This document shows, one piece after another, positions 16,000 through 25,743 of a DNA stretch of 64,000 nt (positions are counted from its first letter, which is position 1; the number at the start of each line of letters is the position of its first letter). Below the pieces are notes generated by a model. That model worked only from the letters and a program-made list of their open reading frames with translations. It ran no database searches and had not been told where the DNA came from. Origin of the DNA: Janibacter cremeus (GTDB lineage: Bacteria > Actinomycetota > Actinomycetes > Actinomycetales > Dermatophilaceae); contig NZ_CP115184.1 in the NCBI RefSeq assembly GCF_029395675.1, positions 1,054,001-1,118,000 of the forward strand, given 5' to 3'. Both the position numbers and the translations under genes were made by a program.

Positions 16000-16725
16000 C
16001 TAGAGCAGCGTGCGGATGATGACGCCGAGACTGGCCACGACGCAGAAGGCCAGGACGACCCGACGCAGGGCCCGCGCATCCAGTCGGGAGCGCACCGGCC
16101 CCGCCATCAGGTGCCCCGCGACGACGAAGGGCCACCACGTGATCCCGGCCCGCAGCTGCTCGGGGGTGACCTGACCGGCCAGGGCCAGTCCCGCGAGACT
16201 CGCGCCGGTCCCGACGATGAAGAAGACGGCCAGGGTGGCGCGCAGGCGGTGCGGCGGCTCGTGCTGCATCGCTAGGGCCATGAAGGGACCCCCGATCGAG
16301 GCGGCAGTACCGGACACACCGCTGATGGCTCCCGCGGTCAGCATGCTGCCCCGGGTGGGCCGGATGTCCACGGCCCTGACGGAGACGGCCACGGTGACCA
16401 GGATGAGCACCCCGACGAGCAGGGCGATCGCGTCGGCGGAGGTCACGGCCACGATGACGATGCCCAGGGGGGTGGCCAGCAGGCGGGCCACGAGGGACCA
16501 GCCGAGCGGCTGCCAGGAGATCTCCCGCGGTCCGCTCGCTAGCTGGACGAAGGGCAGGAAGATCGCGCACACCATCAACGACACCGGCATCAGCTGCGGC
16601 TCGACCACGACGACCAGCGGCGCGGAGACGACCGCGATGCCGAAGCCGATCGAGGACTGGACGAACGCCCCGATACCCACGGCCAGCCCGAGAGCGAGGA
16701 TCGTCGGGTCGAGCCAGGCCGTCAC
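16000..16725 (-). CDS. TauE/SafE family sulfite exporter-like permease
   Basis: 241 residues from GTG 16725. Seven to eight hydrophobic helices with the family's repeated glycine-rich motifs (GIGAFVQSSIGFGIAVV, AISGVSGTAASIGGPFMAL). It probably exports sulfite, sulfoacetate or another small organic anion; the substrate is unknown. Its start overlaps the stop of the upstream paralogue by GTGA (16722-16725), so the two permeases are translationally coupled and may work together. Confidence 0.9.
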   Translation of the reverse strand: MTAWLDPTILALGLAVGIGAFVQSSIGFGIAVVSAPLVVVVEPQLMPVSLMVCAIFLPFVQLASGPREISWQPLGWSLVARLLATPLGIVIVAVTSADAIALLVGVLILVTVAVSVRAVDIRPTRGSMLTAGAISGVSGTAASIGGPFMALAMQHEPPHRLRATLAVFFIVGTGASLAGLALAGQVTPEQLRAGITWWPFVVAGHLMAGPVRSRLDARALRRVVLAFCVVASLGVIIRTLL

Positions 16726-17495
16726 GGGAAGAAGACGAACTTGACCAGGCCGACGAGACCGACGACGACGATGACGGCGCGCAGGACGTTCGGCGCCAGC
16801 CGCCGGCCGTAGCGGGCCCCGAGGACACCCCCGATGATCGCGCCGACGGCGACGAGACCCGCGATCCGCCAGTCGACGAGATCGGGCTCGACGATGATGA
16901 AGACGAGGGACGCCACGGCGTTGACGATGGTGCCCAGGACGTTCTTCAGACCGTTCAGCGCCTGCAGTCGCTCGGTCGACAGCGCCGAGAGCAGGCCGAT
17001 GAGGATGACCCCCTGCGCCGCGCCGAAGTAGCCGCCGTACACGCCGGCCAGGAGCACCCCGGCCATCAGGGCCGCGACCTGCGAGACGGGCACCCTGCCG
17101 CCCTCGTGGTGGTGTCGCTTGGCCCAGGCGGACAGCCGCGGGCCGAGGACGACGAGCACGATGCCGATGGCGATGAGCACGGGGACGACCGTGGCGAAGG
17201 CCTCCGGCGGAAGCACGAGCAGGAGCAGGGCGCCGATGATCGCGCCGAGGACCGACATGGGGATCAGCTGGGCGACCTTGCGTCCCAGGCCCTTCATCTC
17301 GGGCAGGTAGCCGATCGTCCCGCTGATGCCGCCGGCGACGAGGCCGACGGAGTTGGAGATGTTCGCCGTCAGGGGCGGCACGCCGAGCACGAGCAGCGTC
17401 GGGAAGGTCACGAGCGTGCCCGAGCCCACGAGCGTGTTGATGCCGCCCGCCCACACGGCGGCAAGGATCACCGCACCGATCTCGAGCCAGGACAC
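16722..17495 (-). CDS. TauE/SafE family permease (second copy)
   Basis: 257 residues. It shows the paired motifs GGINTLVGSGTLVTFPTLL near the N-terminus and GVYGGYFGAAQGVILIGLL in the second half, the internal repeat typical of TauE/SafE, with about eight membrane helices and a basic loop WAKRHHHEGGR in the middle. It is closer to the common YfcA-like type than its downstream partner. Substrate unknown. Confidence 0.9.
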   Translation of the reverse strand: MSWLEIGAVILAAVWAGGINTLVGSGTLVTFPTLLVLGVPPLTANISNSVGLVAGGISGTIGYLPEMKGLGRKVAQLIPMSVLGAIIGALLLLVLPPEAFATVVPVLIAIGIVLVVLGPRLSAWAKRHHHEGGRVPVSQVAALMAGVLLAGVYGGYFGAAQGVILIGLLSALSTERLQALNGLKNVLGTIVNAVASLVFIIVEPDLVDWRIAGLVAVGAIIGGVLGARYGRRLAPNVLRAVIVVVGLVGLVKFVFFP

Positions 17496-17544
17496 CCGGT
17501 CACCCTAGACCGCGCCGACCACGGACGCGGCGCCGGTCCGCCTG

Positions 17545-18330
17545 TCAGCCCCGCGCGCGGGAGGACCAGCGCTGCCCGTGCTGCTCCAGCACGAGGTCGA
17601 GGCCGAAGGTCTCGGAGAGGTTGGCCTCGGTCAGCGTCAGCTCGATCGGCCCCTGGGCGACGACCCGCCCCTCGCGCAGCAGGAGCACGTCGGTGAAGTT
17701 CGGCGGGATCTCCTCGACGTGGTGCGTCACCATGACCACGGCGGGCGCCTCGAGGTCGGCGGCGATCTCGCCGAGTCGGGCGACGAGGTCCTCCCGGCCG
17801 CCCAGGTCGAGCCCGGCCGTCGGCTCGTCGAGGAGCATCAGCTCCGGGTCGGTCATCAGGGCCCGCGCGATCTGCACCCTCTTGCGCTCCCCCTCCGACA
17901 ACGTCCCGAAGGGTCGCTCGGCCAGGTGGGCCACCCCGAGCGCGTCGAGCAGCTCGCGGGCGCGCCCGTGGTCGAGGTCCTCGTAGGACTCCCGCCAGCG
18001 GCCGACGACTCCCCAGGAGGCGGTGACGACGACGTCCTGGACCCTCTCCCCCTTCGGTATCCGCTCGGCGAGCGCCGCCGAGGACAGGCCGATCCGCGGA
18101 CGCAGGTCGAAGACGTCGACGGTGCCGAGCACCTCGCCGAGGATGCCCACGACACCGCTCGTCGGGTGCATGCGCGCGGCGGCGAGCTGGAGGAGCGTGG
18201 TCTTGCCGGCACCGTTGGGGCCGAGGATGACCCAGCGTTGGCCCTCCTCGACCTCCCAGTCGACGTCGGCGAGCAGCGTGGTGGCGCCACGCACCACGGT
18301 GGCACCGGCGAGGGCGAGGACATCACTCAT
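17545..18330 (-). CDS. ABC transporter ATP-binding protein
   Basis: 261 residues. Walker A GPNGAGKTTLL (~37), signature LSEGERKRVQIARAL (~144), Walker B MLLDEPTAGLDLGG (~165) and the switch histidine in VTHHVEEIPPNF. No permease gene is adjacent, so it is an orphan ATPase; its resemblance is to the YlmA/ModF-like group of single ABC ATPases. The start codons of this gene and of the divergent 18368 gene are separated by 37 bp. Confidence 0.88.
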   Translation of the reverse strand: MSDVLALAGATVVRGATTLLADVDWEVEEGQRWVILGPNGAGKTTLLQLAAARMHPTSGVVGILGEVLGTVDVFDLRPRIGLSSAALAERIPKGERVQDVVVTASWGVVGRWRESYEDLDHGRARELLDALGVAHLAERPFGTLSEGERKRVQIARALMTDPELMLLDEPTAGLDLGGREDLVARLGEIAADLEAPAVVMVTHHVEEIPPNFTDVLLLREGRVVAQGPIELTLTEANLSETFGLDLVLEQHGQRWSSRARG

Positions 18331-18367
18331 GCCCCGACCCTAACCGCCGGTCCCTATCATCGGTGAG

Positions 18368-19123
18368 ATGCACGAACTGCCCGCTTCCGTCCGTGTCGCC
18401 CTGTGGGTCACCCACGCCTGGGCCGGCGGCACGAGCATGCCCGACGCCCTCCGGCGGGCGCTGCCGGACGTCGACCACACCGAGGGCCTGCGCGAGCAGC
18501 TCGACCTGTGGCGCGACCTCGGTGAGGCGGCCGTGCTCGTCGCCCTCCCCGGTCCCGGACACACCGCCGGCCTGCCCCGGTGCGGCCCCGTCGCCACCGA
18601 GGCCGCGGTGGAGGCGGGCGAGGCCCTCTTCGTGCCCGGCCTGGGCGGCATGCTCGTCCCGGAGCACTCCTCGTACGGCTCGGAGGGCGCCACGGCGCAC
18701 CGGATCGACTGGGTGGCCCACGACTCCGACCCGGTGCCGGTCCACCGGATCGAGGCGCTCGACCACTCCCAGCTCGAGCGCCACCTGCGCCAGCGGGTGC
18801 TCGCCGCCGTCGACGACCTCGAGGACATCGACGGTCGGCCGTGGTCGAGCGACATCGCCCACGACCTCGTCGACGACCGCCTCGGCGCCGACTGGGCCCT
18901 GCCGCCACGGCTCCCCGACCGGGCGCGCAGCGTCATCGGGATGGCGGCCACCCTCTCCGTCGCCGCCACGGTCGGCCTGGAGCACTCCGGGGCGCTCTCC
19001 GCCTCCCACGAGCACACACGGGCAAGCGCCCTGCGGGCCCTGCACCGCGATGCCGAGCGTGCCCTCGCGGACGCGACCAACGCCGCCTGCGCCGCCTTCG
19101 CCGGCTGGGTGCCCACGCGGTGA
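18368..19123 (+). CDS. Hypothetical protein
   Basis: 251 residues, soluble, with no signal peptide. Notable segments are VALWVTHAWAGGTSMPDALR, VLVALPGPGHTAGLPRCGPVA and a C-terminal helix-rich region ending AACAAFAGWVPTR. I do not recognise a domain; it resembles lineage-restricted proteins of this family of Micrococcales. Its stop overlaps the start of the GNAT gene by GTGA, so the two are coupled. Confidence 0.7.
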   Translation: MHELPASVRVALWVTHAWAGGTSMPDALRRALPDVDHTEGLREQLDLWRDLGEAAVLVALPGPGHTAGLPRCGPVATEAAVEAGEALFVPGLGGMLVPEHSSYGSEGATAHRIDWVAHDSDPVPVHRIEALDHSQLERHLRQRVLAAVDDLEDIDGRPWSSDIAHDLVDDRLGADWALPPRLPDRARSVIGMAATLSVAATVGLEHSGALSASHEHTRASALRALHRDAERALADATNAACAAFAGWVPTR

Positions 19124-19647
19124 CGGGCGTCCGGGAGCTGCGGACCGCGCGGTTGCGGTTGCTCCCGGTACGCCCGCACGACCTGCCCTTCCTCGTCGAG
19201 CTCGACGGTGACCCGGAGGTCATGCGTCATCTCACCGGGCGCGCCCGCACACCGCAGGAGGCGCGTGACTTCTGGACGCCACGCATCCCGGGGCCGCAGT
19301 GGATCGGTCACCTCGACTCCGGCCCGGTGGGCTGGTGGGCCCTGTGGCCGTGCGAAGGGGGCCGGGCCGAGCTCGGGTACCGGCTGCGGCGCAGTGCATG
19401 GGGCCGTGGTCTGGCCGTGGAAGGGGCCAGGGCCGTCGTCGACGAGGCCTTCCGGGACCCGGCCGTGCGCGTGGTGCGCGCCGAGACGATGGTCGTCAAC
19501 GAGGCCTCCCGGGCCGTGATGCGTCGCCTCGGCATGCACCACGTGCGCACCGAGGTGCGCGAGTGGGAGGACCCCCTGCCGGGGGCCGAGCTCGGCGAGG
19601 TCATCGCCGAGGTCACCCGTCAGGAGTGGTCGAGCACCGAGGCGTAG
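19120..19647 (+). CDS. GNAT family N-acetyltransferase
   Basis: 175 residues from GTG 19120. RimJ/RimL-like layout: RTARLRLLPVRPHDLPFL at the start, GYRLRRSAWGRGLAVEGARA (acetyl-CoA pyrophosphate loop, R/Q-x-x-G-x-G/A-like WGRGLA), then ETMVVNEASRAVMRRLGM with the conserved Asn. It may acetylate an amine or a protein N-terminus; the substrate is unknown. Its end overlaps the end of the convergent glgA by 28 bp. Confidence 0.9.
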   Translation: MTGVRELRTARLRLLPVRPHDLPFLVELDGDPEVMRHLTGRARTPQEARDFWTPRIPGPQWIGHLDSGPVGWWALWPCEGGRAELGYRLRRSAWGRGLAVEGARAVVDEAFRDPAVRVVRAETMVVNEASRAVMRRLGMHHVRTEVREWEDPLPGAELGEVIAEVTRQEWSSTEA

Positions 19648-20816
19648 ACCTGCATCGTGCGATCCCCGATGCTCGCCCAGGAGAACTGCTCCACGGCGCG
19701 CTGCCGGCCCGCGGCACCCCGCGCGGCGGCGTGCTGCGGGTCGGCGAGGGCCTCGGTGAGCGCAGCCGCGAGGTCGCGCTCGAAGACCGCGGTGTCCACG
19801 GGCGTCCCGGTCCCGTCCTGCACCTGCTCGATGGGCACCAGCCACCCGGTCCCGCCGTCGACGACGACCTCGGGGATCCCGCCGGTGGCGGTCGCGACGA
19901 CGGGCAGCCCGCACGCCATCGCCTCGAGGTTGACGATGCCCAGCGGCTCGTAGACCGAGGGGCAGGCGAAGACCGTCGCCGAGGTGAGCAGGGCGATCAC
20001 CTCGTGCCGCGGCAGCATCTCCGGGATCCAGACCACCCCGTCGCGCTCCCGGCGCAGGTCGGCGATGAGCCCCTCGACCTCGGCGAGCAGCTCCGGGGTG
20101 TCCGGTGCCCCGGCGCACAGAACGAGCTGGACGTCCGCGGGCAGGTCCTTCGCCGCGCGGAGGAGGTGCGGCAGACCCTTCTGCCGGGTGATCCGCCCGA
20201 CGAAGACCACCGACGCACGATCGGGGTCGACCCCGTGCCGACGCACGACGTCGAGGTCCTCCCCCGGCTGCCACAGCTGCGAGTCGATGCCGTTGTGCAC
20301 GACGTGCACCCGCGCGGGATCGATGTCCGGGTAGCTGCGCAGGATGTCCGCACGCATCCCTGCACTGACCGCGATGACCGCGGCCGCCGCCTCGTAGGCG
20401 CTGCGCTCCACCCACGAGGAGAGGCGGTAGCCACCGCCGAGCTGCTCGGCCTTCCACGGCCGCAGCGGCTCGAGACTGTGCGCGGAGACGATGTGTGGGA
20501 CGCCGTGCAGGAGGGAGGCGGTGTGACCGGCGAAGTTGGCGTACCAGGTGTGGCTGTGCACCAGGTCCGCGCCCCCGCAGTCCGCGGCCATGGCCAGGTC
20601 GACACCCATCGTCGTCAACGCCGCGTTCGCCCCCGACAGGGTGTCCGGCTCCCGGTAGGCGGTCGTCCCCCCTTCGTCCCGGGGCTCGCCGAAGCAGCGC
20701 ACGCGCACGTCCGTGTCGCCGCGCTCGCGCAGGGCTCGGCTGAGCTCCGCCACGTGGACCCCCGCCCCGCCGTAGATCGCTGGAGGGTATTCCTTGGTCA
20801 GGATGTCGACGCGCAC
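19620..20816 (-). CDS. glgA: Glycogen synthase / alpha-maltose-1-phosphate synthase (GlgA/GlgM, GT4)
   Basis: 398 residues starting at GTG 20816 (RVDILTKEYPPAIYGGAGVHV); another GTG lies at 20822. A GT-B glycosyltransferase of family 4 with the donor loop FVGRITRQKGLPHLL and the E-x7-E motif YEPLGIVNLEAMACGLP. It uses the ADP-glucose made by GlgC. The homologue in mycobacteria (Rv1212c, GlgM) makes maltose-1-phosphate for the GlgE pathway, so either product is possible. Divergently transcribed from glgC with 58 bp between the start codons, a typical actinobacterial arrangement. Confidence 0.92.
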   Translation of the reverse strand: MRVDILTKEYPPAIYGGAGVHVAELSRALRERGDTDVRVRCFGEPRDEGGTTAYREPDTLSGANAALTTMGVDLAMAADCGGADLVHSHTWYANFAGHTASLLHGVPHIVSAHSLEPLRPWKAEQLGGGYRLSSWVERSAYEAAAAVIAVSAGMRADILRSYPDIDPARVHVVHNGIDSQLWQPGEDLDVVRRHGVDPDRASVVFVGRITRQKGLPHLLRAAKDLPADVQLVLCAGAPDTPELLAEVEGLIADLRRERDGVVWIPEMLPRHEVIALLTSATVFACPSVYEPLGIVNLEAMACGLPVVATATGGIPEVVVDGGTGWLVPIEQVQDGTGTPVDTAVFERDLAAALTEALADPQHAAARGAAGRQRAVEQFSWASIGDRTMQVYASVLDHS

Positions 20817-20874
20817 CTGCACAGCGTAGGCCGGAACCGAGTAGGTTCGGCGGTGAGCGAAGGGAGTGTGTCCG

Positions 20875-22122
20875 ATGCCTGGTGGAAAGCACCCGAAGGT
20901 CCTGGCGATCGTCCTGGCCGGTGGTGAGGGCAAGCGCCTGATGCCGCTCACGGCGGATCGGGCCAAGCCGGCGGTGCCCTTCGGGGGCATCTACCGCCTC
21001 GTCGACTTCGCCCTGAGCAATGTCGTCAACTCCGGCTACGCCAAGATCATCGTGCTCACCCAGTACAAGTCGCACAGCCTCGACCGGCACGTCAGCCAGG
21101 CCTGGCGGCTGGCCTCGCCGCTGGGGCACTACGTCGCGCCCGTGCCGGCCCAGCAGCGCCGGGGCAAGAGCTGGTACACGGGAAGTGCGGACGCGATCTA
21201 CCAGTCCTTCAACGCGATCGTCGACGAGCGACCCGAGATCGTGGTCGTCGTCGGGGCCGACCACGTCTACCGGATGGACTTCTCCGACATGGTCGCCCAG
21301 CACCGCGAGACAGGCGCGGACTGCACGGTGGCCGCGATCCGGCAGCCGATCGAGCAGGCGGGCCAGTTCGGGGTCATGGAGGTCGGTGGGGACGGGCGGC
21401 GCATCACCGCCTTCCGGGAGAAGCCGAGCGACCCGCACGGACTGCCCGATGCACCGCACGAGGTGTTCGCATCGATGGGCAACTACGTCTTCAGCACCGA
21501 GGCGCTCATGGACGCGATCCGCACCGACGCCGAAGCCGAGTCCAGCCACGACATGGGTGGCGACATCGTCCCCGCCTTCGTCGACCGGGGCAGCGCGTAC
21601 GCCTACGACTTCGCGGACAACACCGTCCCCGGGTCCACCGACCGCGACCGGGGCTACTGGCGGGACGTCGGGACCATGGACAGCTACTTCGACGCGCACA
21701 TGGACCTGACCTCGGTTCTGCCGGTCTTCAACCTCTACAACTACGACTGGCCGATCAACACCCACCAGGGGGCCTTCCCCCCGGCGAAGTTCGTCCACGC
21801 GGACGGCGAACGAGCCGGCGGTGCGACGAACTCGATCGTCTCCCCGGGCGTCGTCGTCTCCGGCGGCCACGTGGACAACTCGGTCCTCTCCCCCGGCGTC
21901 TTCGTCCACTCCTACAGCTCGATCTCCGACAGCGTCCTCCTCGACGGGGTCGACATCGGTCGGCACGCCCGGCTGGAGCGGGTCATCGTCGACAAGGGCG
22001 TGCACGTCCCCCCGGGGATGCACCTCGGTGTCGACGCGGAGGAGGACCGGGCCCGGGGACTGCACGTGACCGCGTCCGGGATCACAGTCGTCGGGAAGGG
22101 ACACGTCTTCGACGAGACCTAG
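20875..22122 (+). CDS. glgC: Glucose-1-phosphate adenylyltransferase
   Basis: 415 residues. Makes ADP-glucose from ATP and glucose-1-phosphate, the committed step of glycogen synthesis. N-terminal nucleotidyltransferase domain with [31 protein letters not shown] and the EKP motif (FREKPSDP); C-terminal left-handed beta-helix with hexapeptide-like repeats ([20 protein letters not shown]) that usually carries allosteric control. ATG 20875 is chosen ([12 protein letters not shown]); GTG 20866 would add three residues. A GAAGGGAG SD is at 20859-20866. Confidence 0.95.
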   Translation: MPGGKHPKVLAIVLAGGEGKRLMPLTADRAKPAVPFGGIYRLVDFALSNVVNSGYAKIIVLTQYKSHSLDRHVSQAWRLASPLGHYVAPVPAQQRRGKSWYTGSADAIYQSFNAIVDERPEIVVVVGADHVYRMDFSDMVAQHRETGADCTVAAIRQPIEQAGQFGVMEVGGDGRRITAFREKPSDPHGLPDAPHEVFASMGNYVFSTEALMDAIRTDAEAESSHDMGGDIVPAFVDRGSAYAYDFADNTVPGSTDRDRGYWRDVGTMDSYFDAHMDLTSVLPVFNLYNYDWPINTHQGAFPPAKFVHADGERAGGATNSIVSPGVVVSGGHVDNSVLSPGVFVHSYSSISDSVLLDGVDIGRHARLERVIVDKGVHVPPGMHLGVDAEEDRARGLHVTASGITVVGKGHVFDET

Positions 22123-22132
22123 ACTGCGGCGC

Positions 22133-22828
22133 ATGACTCCACTGCCCGGCGAGGGTCCGATCGCCGTCGTCCTCGACGTCGACTCCACCCTCATCCAGGA
22201 CGAGGTCATCGAGCTGATCGCCGACCACGCGGGCACCCGTGAGGAGGTCACGGCCGTCACCGAGGCCGCCATGCGGGGCGAGCTGGACTTCACCGAGAGC
22301 CTGCACGCGCGGGTCGCGACCCTCGAGGGCCTGCCGGTGACGGTCTTCGACCAGGTGCGTGCGGCCGTGCGGCTCACCCCCGGCGCCCGCACCCTCGTCT
22401 CGACCCTCACCGAGGGCGGCCACGTCGTGGGGATCGTCAGCGGCGGCTTCATGGAGGTCGTCGCCCCACTCGCCGAGCAGCTGGGCATCGAGACCCTCAA
22501 GGCCAACACCCTCGAGGTGGTCGACGGGCACCTCACCGGCGCCGTGCTCGGGGACGTCGTGGGGCCGACCACGAAGGCGGACTTCCTCACCCGCCTGGCG
22601 GCCGGCGCGGGCATCGACCCGGACCGCACGGTCGCGATCGGCGACGGCGCCAACGACCTGCAGATGATGGCAGCCGCGCAGCTGGGCATCGCCTTCTGCG
22701 CCAAGCCCACCGTCCGCGAGCACGCCGACGTCGCCGTCGACGAGCGGGACCTGCGGCGAGTCCTCGAGCTGCTCGGCATCGACCCCCTGCCCCAGGAGGA
22801 CGACGAGGGCGGCCACCCGCTCGCGTGA
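22133..22828 (+). CDS. serB: Phosphoserine phosphatase
   Basis: 231 residues. HAD-family enzyme for the last step of serine synthesis: DVDSTLIQDE (nucleophile and acid Asp), GIVSGGF, and IGDGANDLQMM with metal Asp. It has only the phosphatase core; the N-terminal ACT regulatory domains present in mycobacterial SerB2 are missing, so feedback control by serine is not expected from this protein. It follows glgC by 10 bp and could be read with it. The C-terminus is acidic (EDDEGGHPLA). Confidence 0.9.
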   Translation: MTPLPGEGPIAVVLDVDSTLIQDEVIELIADHAGTREEVTAVTEAAMRGELDFTESLHARVATLEGLPVTVFDQVRAAVRLTPGARTLVSTLTEGGHVVGIVSGGFMEVVAPLAEQLGIETLKANTLEVVDGHLTGAVLGDVVGPTTKADFLTRLAAGAGIDPDRTVAIGDGANDLQMMAAAQLGIAFCAKPTVREHADVAVDERDLRRVLELLGIDPLPQEDDEGGHPLA

Positions 22829-22838
22829 GAGCGGCGGG

Positions 22839-23594
22839 CTAGAGACCCATCGCGTGCACGCCGCCGTCGACGTGCAGGATCTCTCCCGTCGTGGCCGGGA
22901 ACCAGTCGGACAGGAGCATCGTGCACGCCTTGGCGGTGGGCACCGGGTCGCCGACGTCCCATCCGAGCGGTGCGCGGTCGTCCCAGTTCTCCTCGAACTG
23001 CTCGAAGCCGGGGATCGACTTCGCGGCCGTGGTCTTGATCGGGCCGGCGGCGACGAGGTTGCAGCGCACGCCCTTCGGTCCGAGGTCGCGCGCGAGGTAG
23101 CGGTTGGTCGACTCGAAGGCGGCCTTGGCCACGCCCATCCAGTCGTAGACCGGCCAGGCGTAGGAGGCGTCGAAGGTCAGGCCCACGACCGAACCACCCT
23201 CGGCCATCCGCGGCAGGGCGGCGACGGCCAGCGCCTTGAGCGAGAAGGCGGAGACGTGGACCGCGGTCGCGACGTCCTCCCAGGCGGCCTCGAGGAAGTT
23301 GAAGGCACCCTCGGGCGCGAACCCGATCGAGTGCAGCACCCCGTCCAGGGTCTCGGCGTGCTCGCCGACACGGTCGGCGAGGGCAGCGAGGTCCTCGTCG
23401 CTCGTGACGTCGAGCTCGATGACCGGCGCCTCCTGTGGCAGCCGCTTGGCGATCGAGCGGGTGATCTTCATGGTCCGGCCGAAGCTGGTCAGGATCACCT
23501 GCGCCCCCTGCTCCTGCGCGAGCTTCGCGACGTGGAAGGCGATCGAGGACTCCATGAGGACGCCCGTGATGAGGAAGGTCTTGCCGGTGAGCAT
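22839..23594 (-). CDS. fabI: Enoyl-[acyl-carrier-protein] reductase (NADH), InhA/FabI type
   Basis: 251 residues. Reduces trans-2-enoyl-ACP in fatty acid synthesis. It is an atypical SDR: ITGVLMESSIAFHVAK for NADH, HSIGFAPEG (Ser89), and Tyr150-x6-Lys157 in YDWMGVAK, the spacing typical of InhA/FabI. The wording MLTGKTFLITGVL and SIGFAPE is closer to mycobacterial InhA, the isoniazid target, than to E. coli FabI. A GAAAGG SD precedes ATG 23594. It lies 41 bp downstream of fabG on the same strand, the mabA-inhA order. Confidence 0.93.
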   Translation of the reverse strand: MLTGKTFLITGVLMESSIAFHVAKLAQEQGAQVILTSFGRTMKITRSIAKRLPQEAPVIELDVTSDEDLAALADRVGEHAETLDGVLHSIGFAPEGAFNFLEAAWEDVATAVHVSAFSLKALAVAALPRMAEGGSVVGLTFDASYAWPVYDWMGVAKAAFESTNRYLARDLGPKGVRCNLVAAGPIKTTAAKSIPGFEQFEENWDDRAPLGWDVGDPVPTAKACTMLLSDWFPATTGEILHVDGGVHAMGL

Positions 23595-23635
23595 CTGCTG
23601 CCTTTCGTCAGGTGGTGTGTCGAACGGTAGCCCGA

Positions 23636-24361
<726 letters not shown>

Positions 24362-24478
24362 TCAGTCGTCTGTGGGTCACATCACGTCGGGATCGACGCT
24401 AGAGCACTACCGCCCGGTAGCCGGCAACGGGTCCGGCCCACGGACGTCCACGCACCGTGCGGGCGTACCCTTGGAGAC

Positions 24479-24760
24479 GTGCCACGACCCGCCGTCCCGT
24501 CGATCACGACAGCCCCGGTCACGCTCCAGGAGGAGCAGTCCGGGCGGATGCGCCAGTACCTGTGGACCATGGCCCTGCGCACCGCCTGCTTCATCGGCGC
24601 CTACTTCTTCGAGGGTTGGCTGCGCTGGACCTGCGTCGCCCTCGCCGTGGTCCTGCCCTACATCGCCGTCGTCCTCGTCAACGCGGTCCGACCGCGGGGC
24701 GTCTCCGAGATCGACACCCCCGCCGGGCAGCACCGGCAGCGCCAGCTGGAGGCACCATGA
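24479..24760 (+). CDS. DUF3099 family membrane protein
   Basis: 93 residues from GTG 24479. A short N-terminal tail is followed by RMRQYLWTMALRTACFIGAYF and LRWTCVALAVVLPYIAVVLVNA, two membrane helices with the conserved arginine and proline pattern of DUF3099. Function unknown. Its stop overlaps the next start by ATGA, so the following two small genes are coupled to it. Confidence 0.88.
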   Translation: MPRPAVPSITTAPVTLQEEQSGRMRQYLWTMALRTACFIGAYFFEGWLRWTCVALAVVLPYIAVVLVNAVRPRGVSEIDTPAGQHRQRQLEAP

Positions 24761-24969
24761 GCGAGGAGCTGGTGTGCAGCCGCAAGGCCTGCCGGCGGCA
24801 GGCCACCCGCGCGGTGCTCTGGCGCAACCCGCGCATCCACGACGAGACCCGCCAGAAGGTGTGGCTCGCCTGCGACGAGCACGAGTCCGTCCTGCGTGAC
24901 CACCTGTCGGTCCGCGGCTTCCCGGTCCGCACCTGCGGGATCGACGAGATCCCGGCCGACGCCGGCTGA
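24757..24969 (+). CDS. Small Cys-rich protein, possible zinc ribbon
   Basis: 70 residues. Cysteines at 7 and 12 (LVCSRKACRRQA) and ACDEH in the middle suggest a metal-binding ribbon; the end is FPVRTCGIDEIPADAG. Homologues are common in actinobacteria next to DUF3099 and SURF1 genes, sometimes misnamed after acetone carboxylase. Start ATG 24757 overlaps the DUF3099 stop; the stop overlaps the SURF1 start (TGATG). Confidence 0.8.
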   Translation: MSEELVCSRKACRRQATRAVLWRNPRIHDETRQKVWLACDEHESVLRDHLSVRGFPVRTCGIDEIPADAG

Positions 24970-25739
24970 TGCTGCGCGTCCTCCTGACCCCGAGATGGCT
25001 CGGGTGGCTCGCCCTCGCCGCCGTGGTGGCGATCGTGTGCACCCTGCTGGGCCAGTGGCAGTGGTCCCGGTACGAGGACAAGGCGGCCCGCGCCGACCGC
25101 ATCGAGGCCCACTACGAGGCCGACCCCGTGCCCGCCGACGAGGTCCTCACGCAGGAGCCCCTCCCGACCGAGCGGCAGTGGACGAGGGTCACCGCCTCCG
25201 GCGAGTACCTCCCCGACGAGCAGCTGCTCGTGCGCAACCGACCGCTCGAGGGGACGTACGGGTACGAGGTGCTCGTCCCCCTTCGCCTCGAGGGCGGGGG
25301 GCTGCTGGTCGTCGACCGGGGCTGGGTGCGCAACAGCCCGAAGGGGGCCGACGTCACCCCCGACGTCCCCCCGCCGCCGCGGGGCCCGGTGACGATCACC
25401 GGCTGGGCACTGCAGGGCGAGCCCGACCTCGGCCGCGACCTGCCCGCCGGGCAGGTCGCCAGCATCCACCTGCCGGAGGTCGCCGACCGTGTCGGCGAGC
25501 CCGTCCTCGGCGGCTACGTCTCCCTCCAGTCCGAGGACCCCTCCGTGGAGCGCCCGGCCCCGCTCGAGGTCCCCGACACCGGGACCGGGCCGCACCTGGC
25601 CTACGCGATCCAGTGGTGGCTCGTCGGGCCGGCCGTCCTCGTCCTCTACGTCGTGGCGCTGCGCCGCGAGGCGGGTGTGGGCGGGACCCGGGCACCCCGG
25701 GAGAAGAAGGTGCGCATCTGGGACGAGGAGGACGGCTGA
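24969..25739 (+). CDS. SURF1 family cytochrome oxidase biogenesis protein
   Basis: 256 residues. An N-terminal membrane helix (WLGWLALAAVVAIVCTLLGQWQW), the SURF1 core with LVRNRPLEGTYGYEVLVPL and VVDRGWVRN, and a C-terminal helix (YAIQWWLVGPAVLVLYVVALR) give the usual two-helix topology with an external domain. SURF1 helps insert heme a into cytochrome c oxidase subunit I, so it acts after CtaA and CtaB, both encoded in this window. A C-terminal basic cytosolic tail ends DEEDG. The stop is 4 bp from the end of the convergent ABC exporter gene. Confidence 0.92.
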   Translation: MLRVLLTPRWLGWLALAAVVAIVCTLLGQWQWSRYEDKAARADRIEAHYEADPVPADEVLTQEPLPTERQWTRVTASGEYLPDEQLLVRNRPLEGTYGYEVLVPLRLEGGGLLVVDRGWVRNSPKGADVTPDVPPPPRGPVTITGWALQGEPDLGRDLPAGQVASIHLPEVADRVGEPVLGGYVSLQSEDPSVERPAPLEVPDTGTGPHLAYAIQWWLVGPAVLVLYVVALRREAGVGGTRAPREKKVRIWDEEDG

Positions 25740-25743
25740 CCCG

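Noticed and set aside
18340..22962. A 1540-codon open frame on the minus strand
   Set aside because: It lies antisense to glgC and serB, crosses glgA in a wrong frame, and has the Arg/Gly/Val-rich composition of a shadow frame in high-GC DNA; the genes on the other frames have clear motifs.
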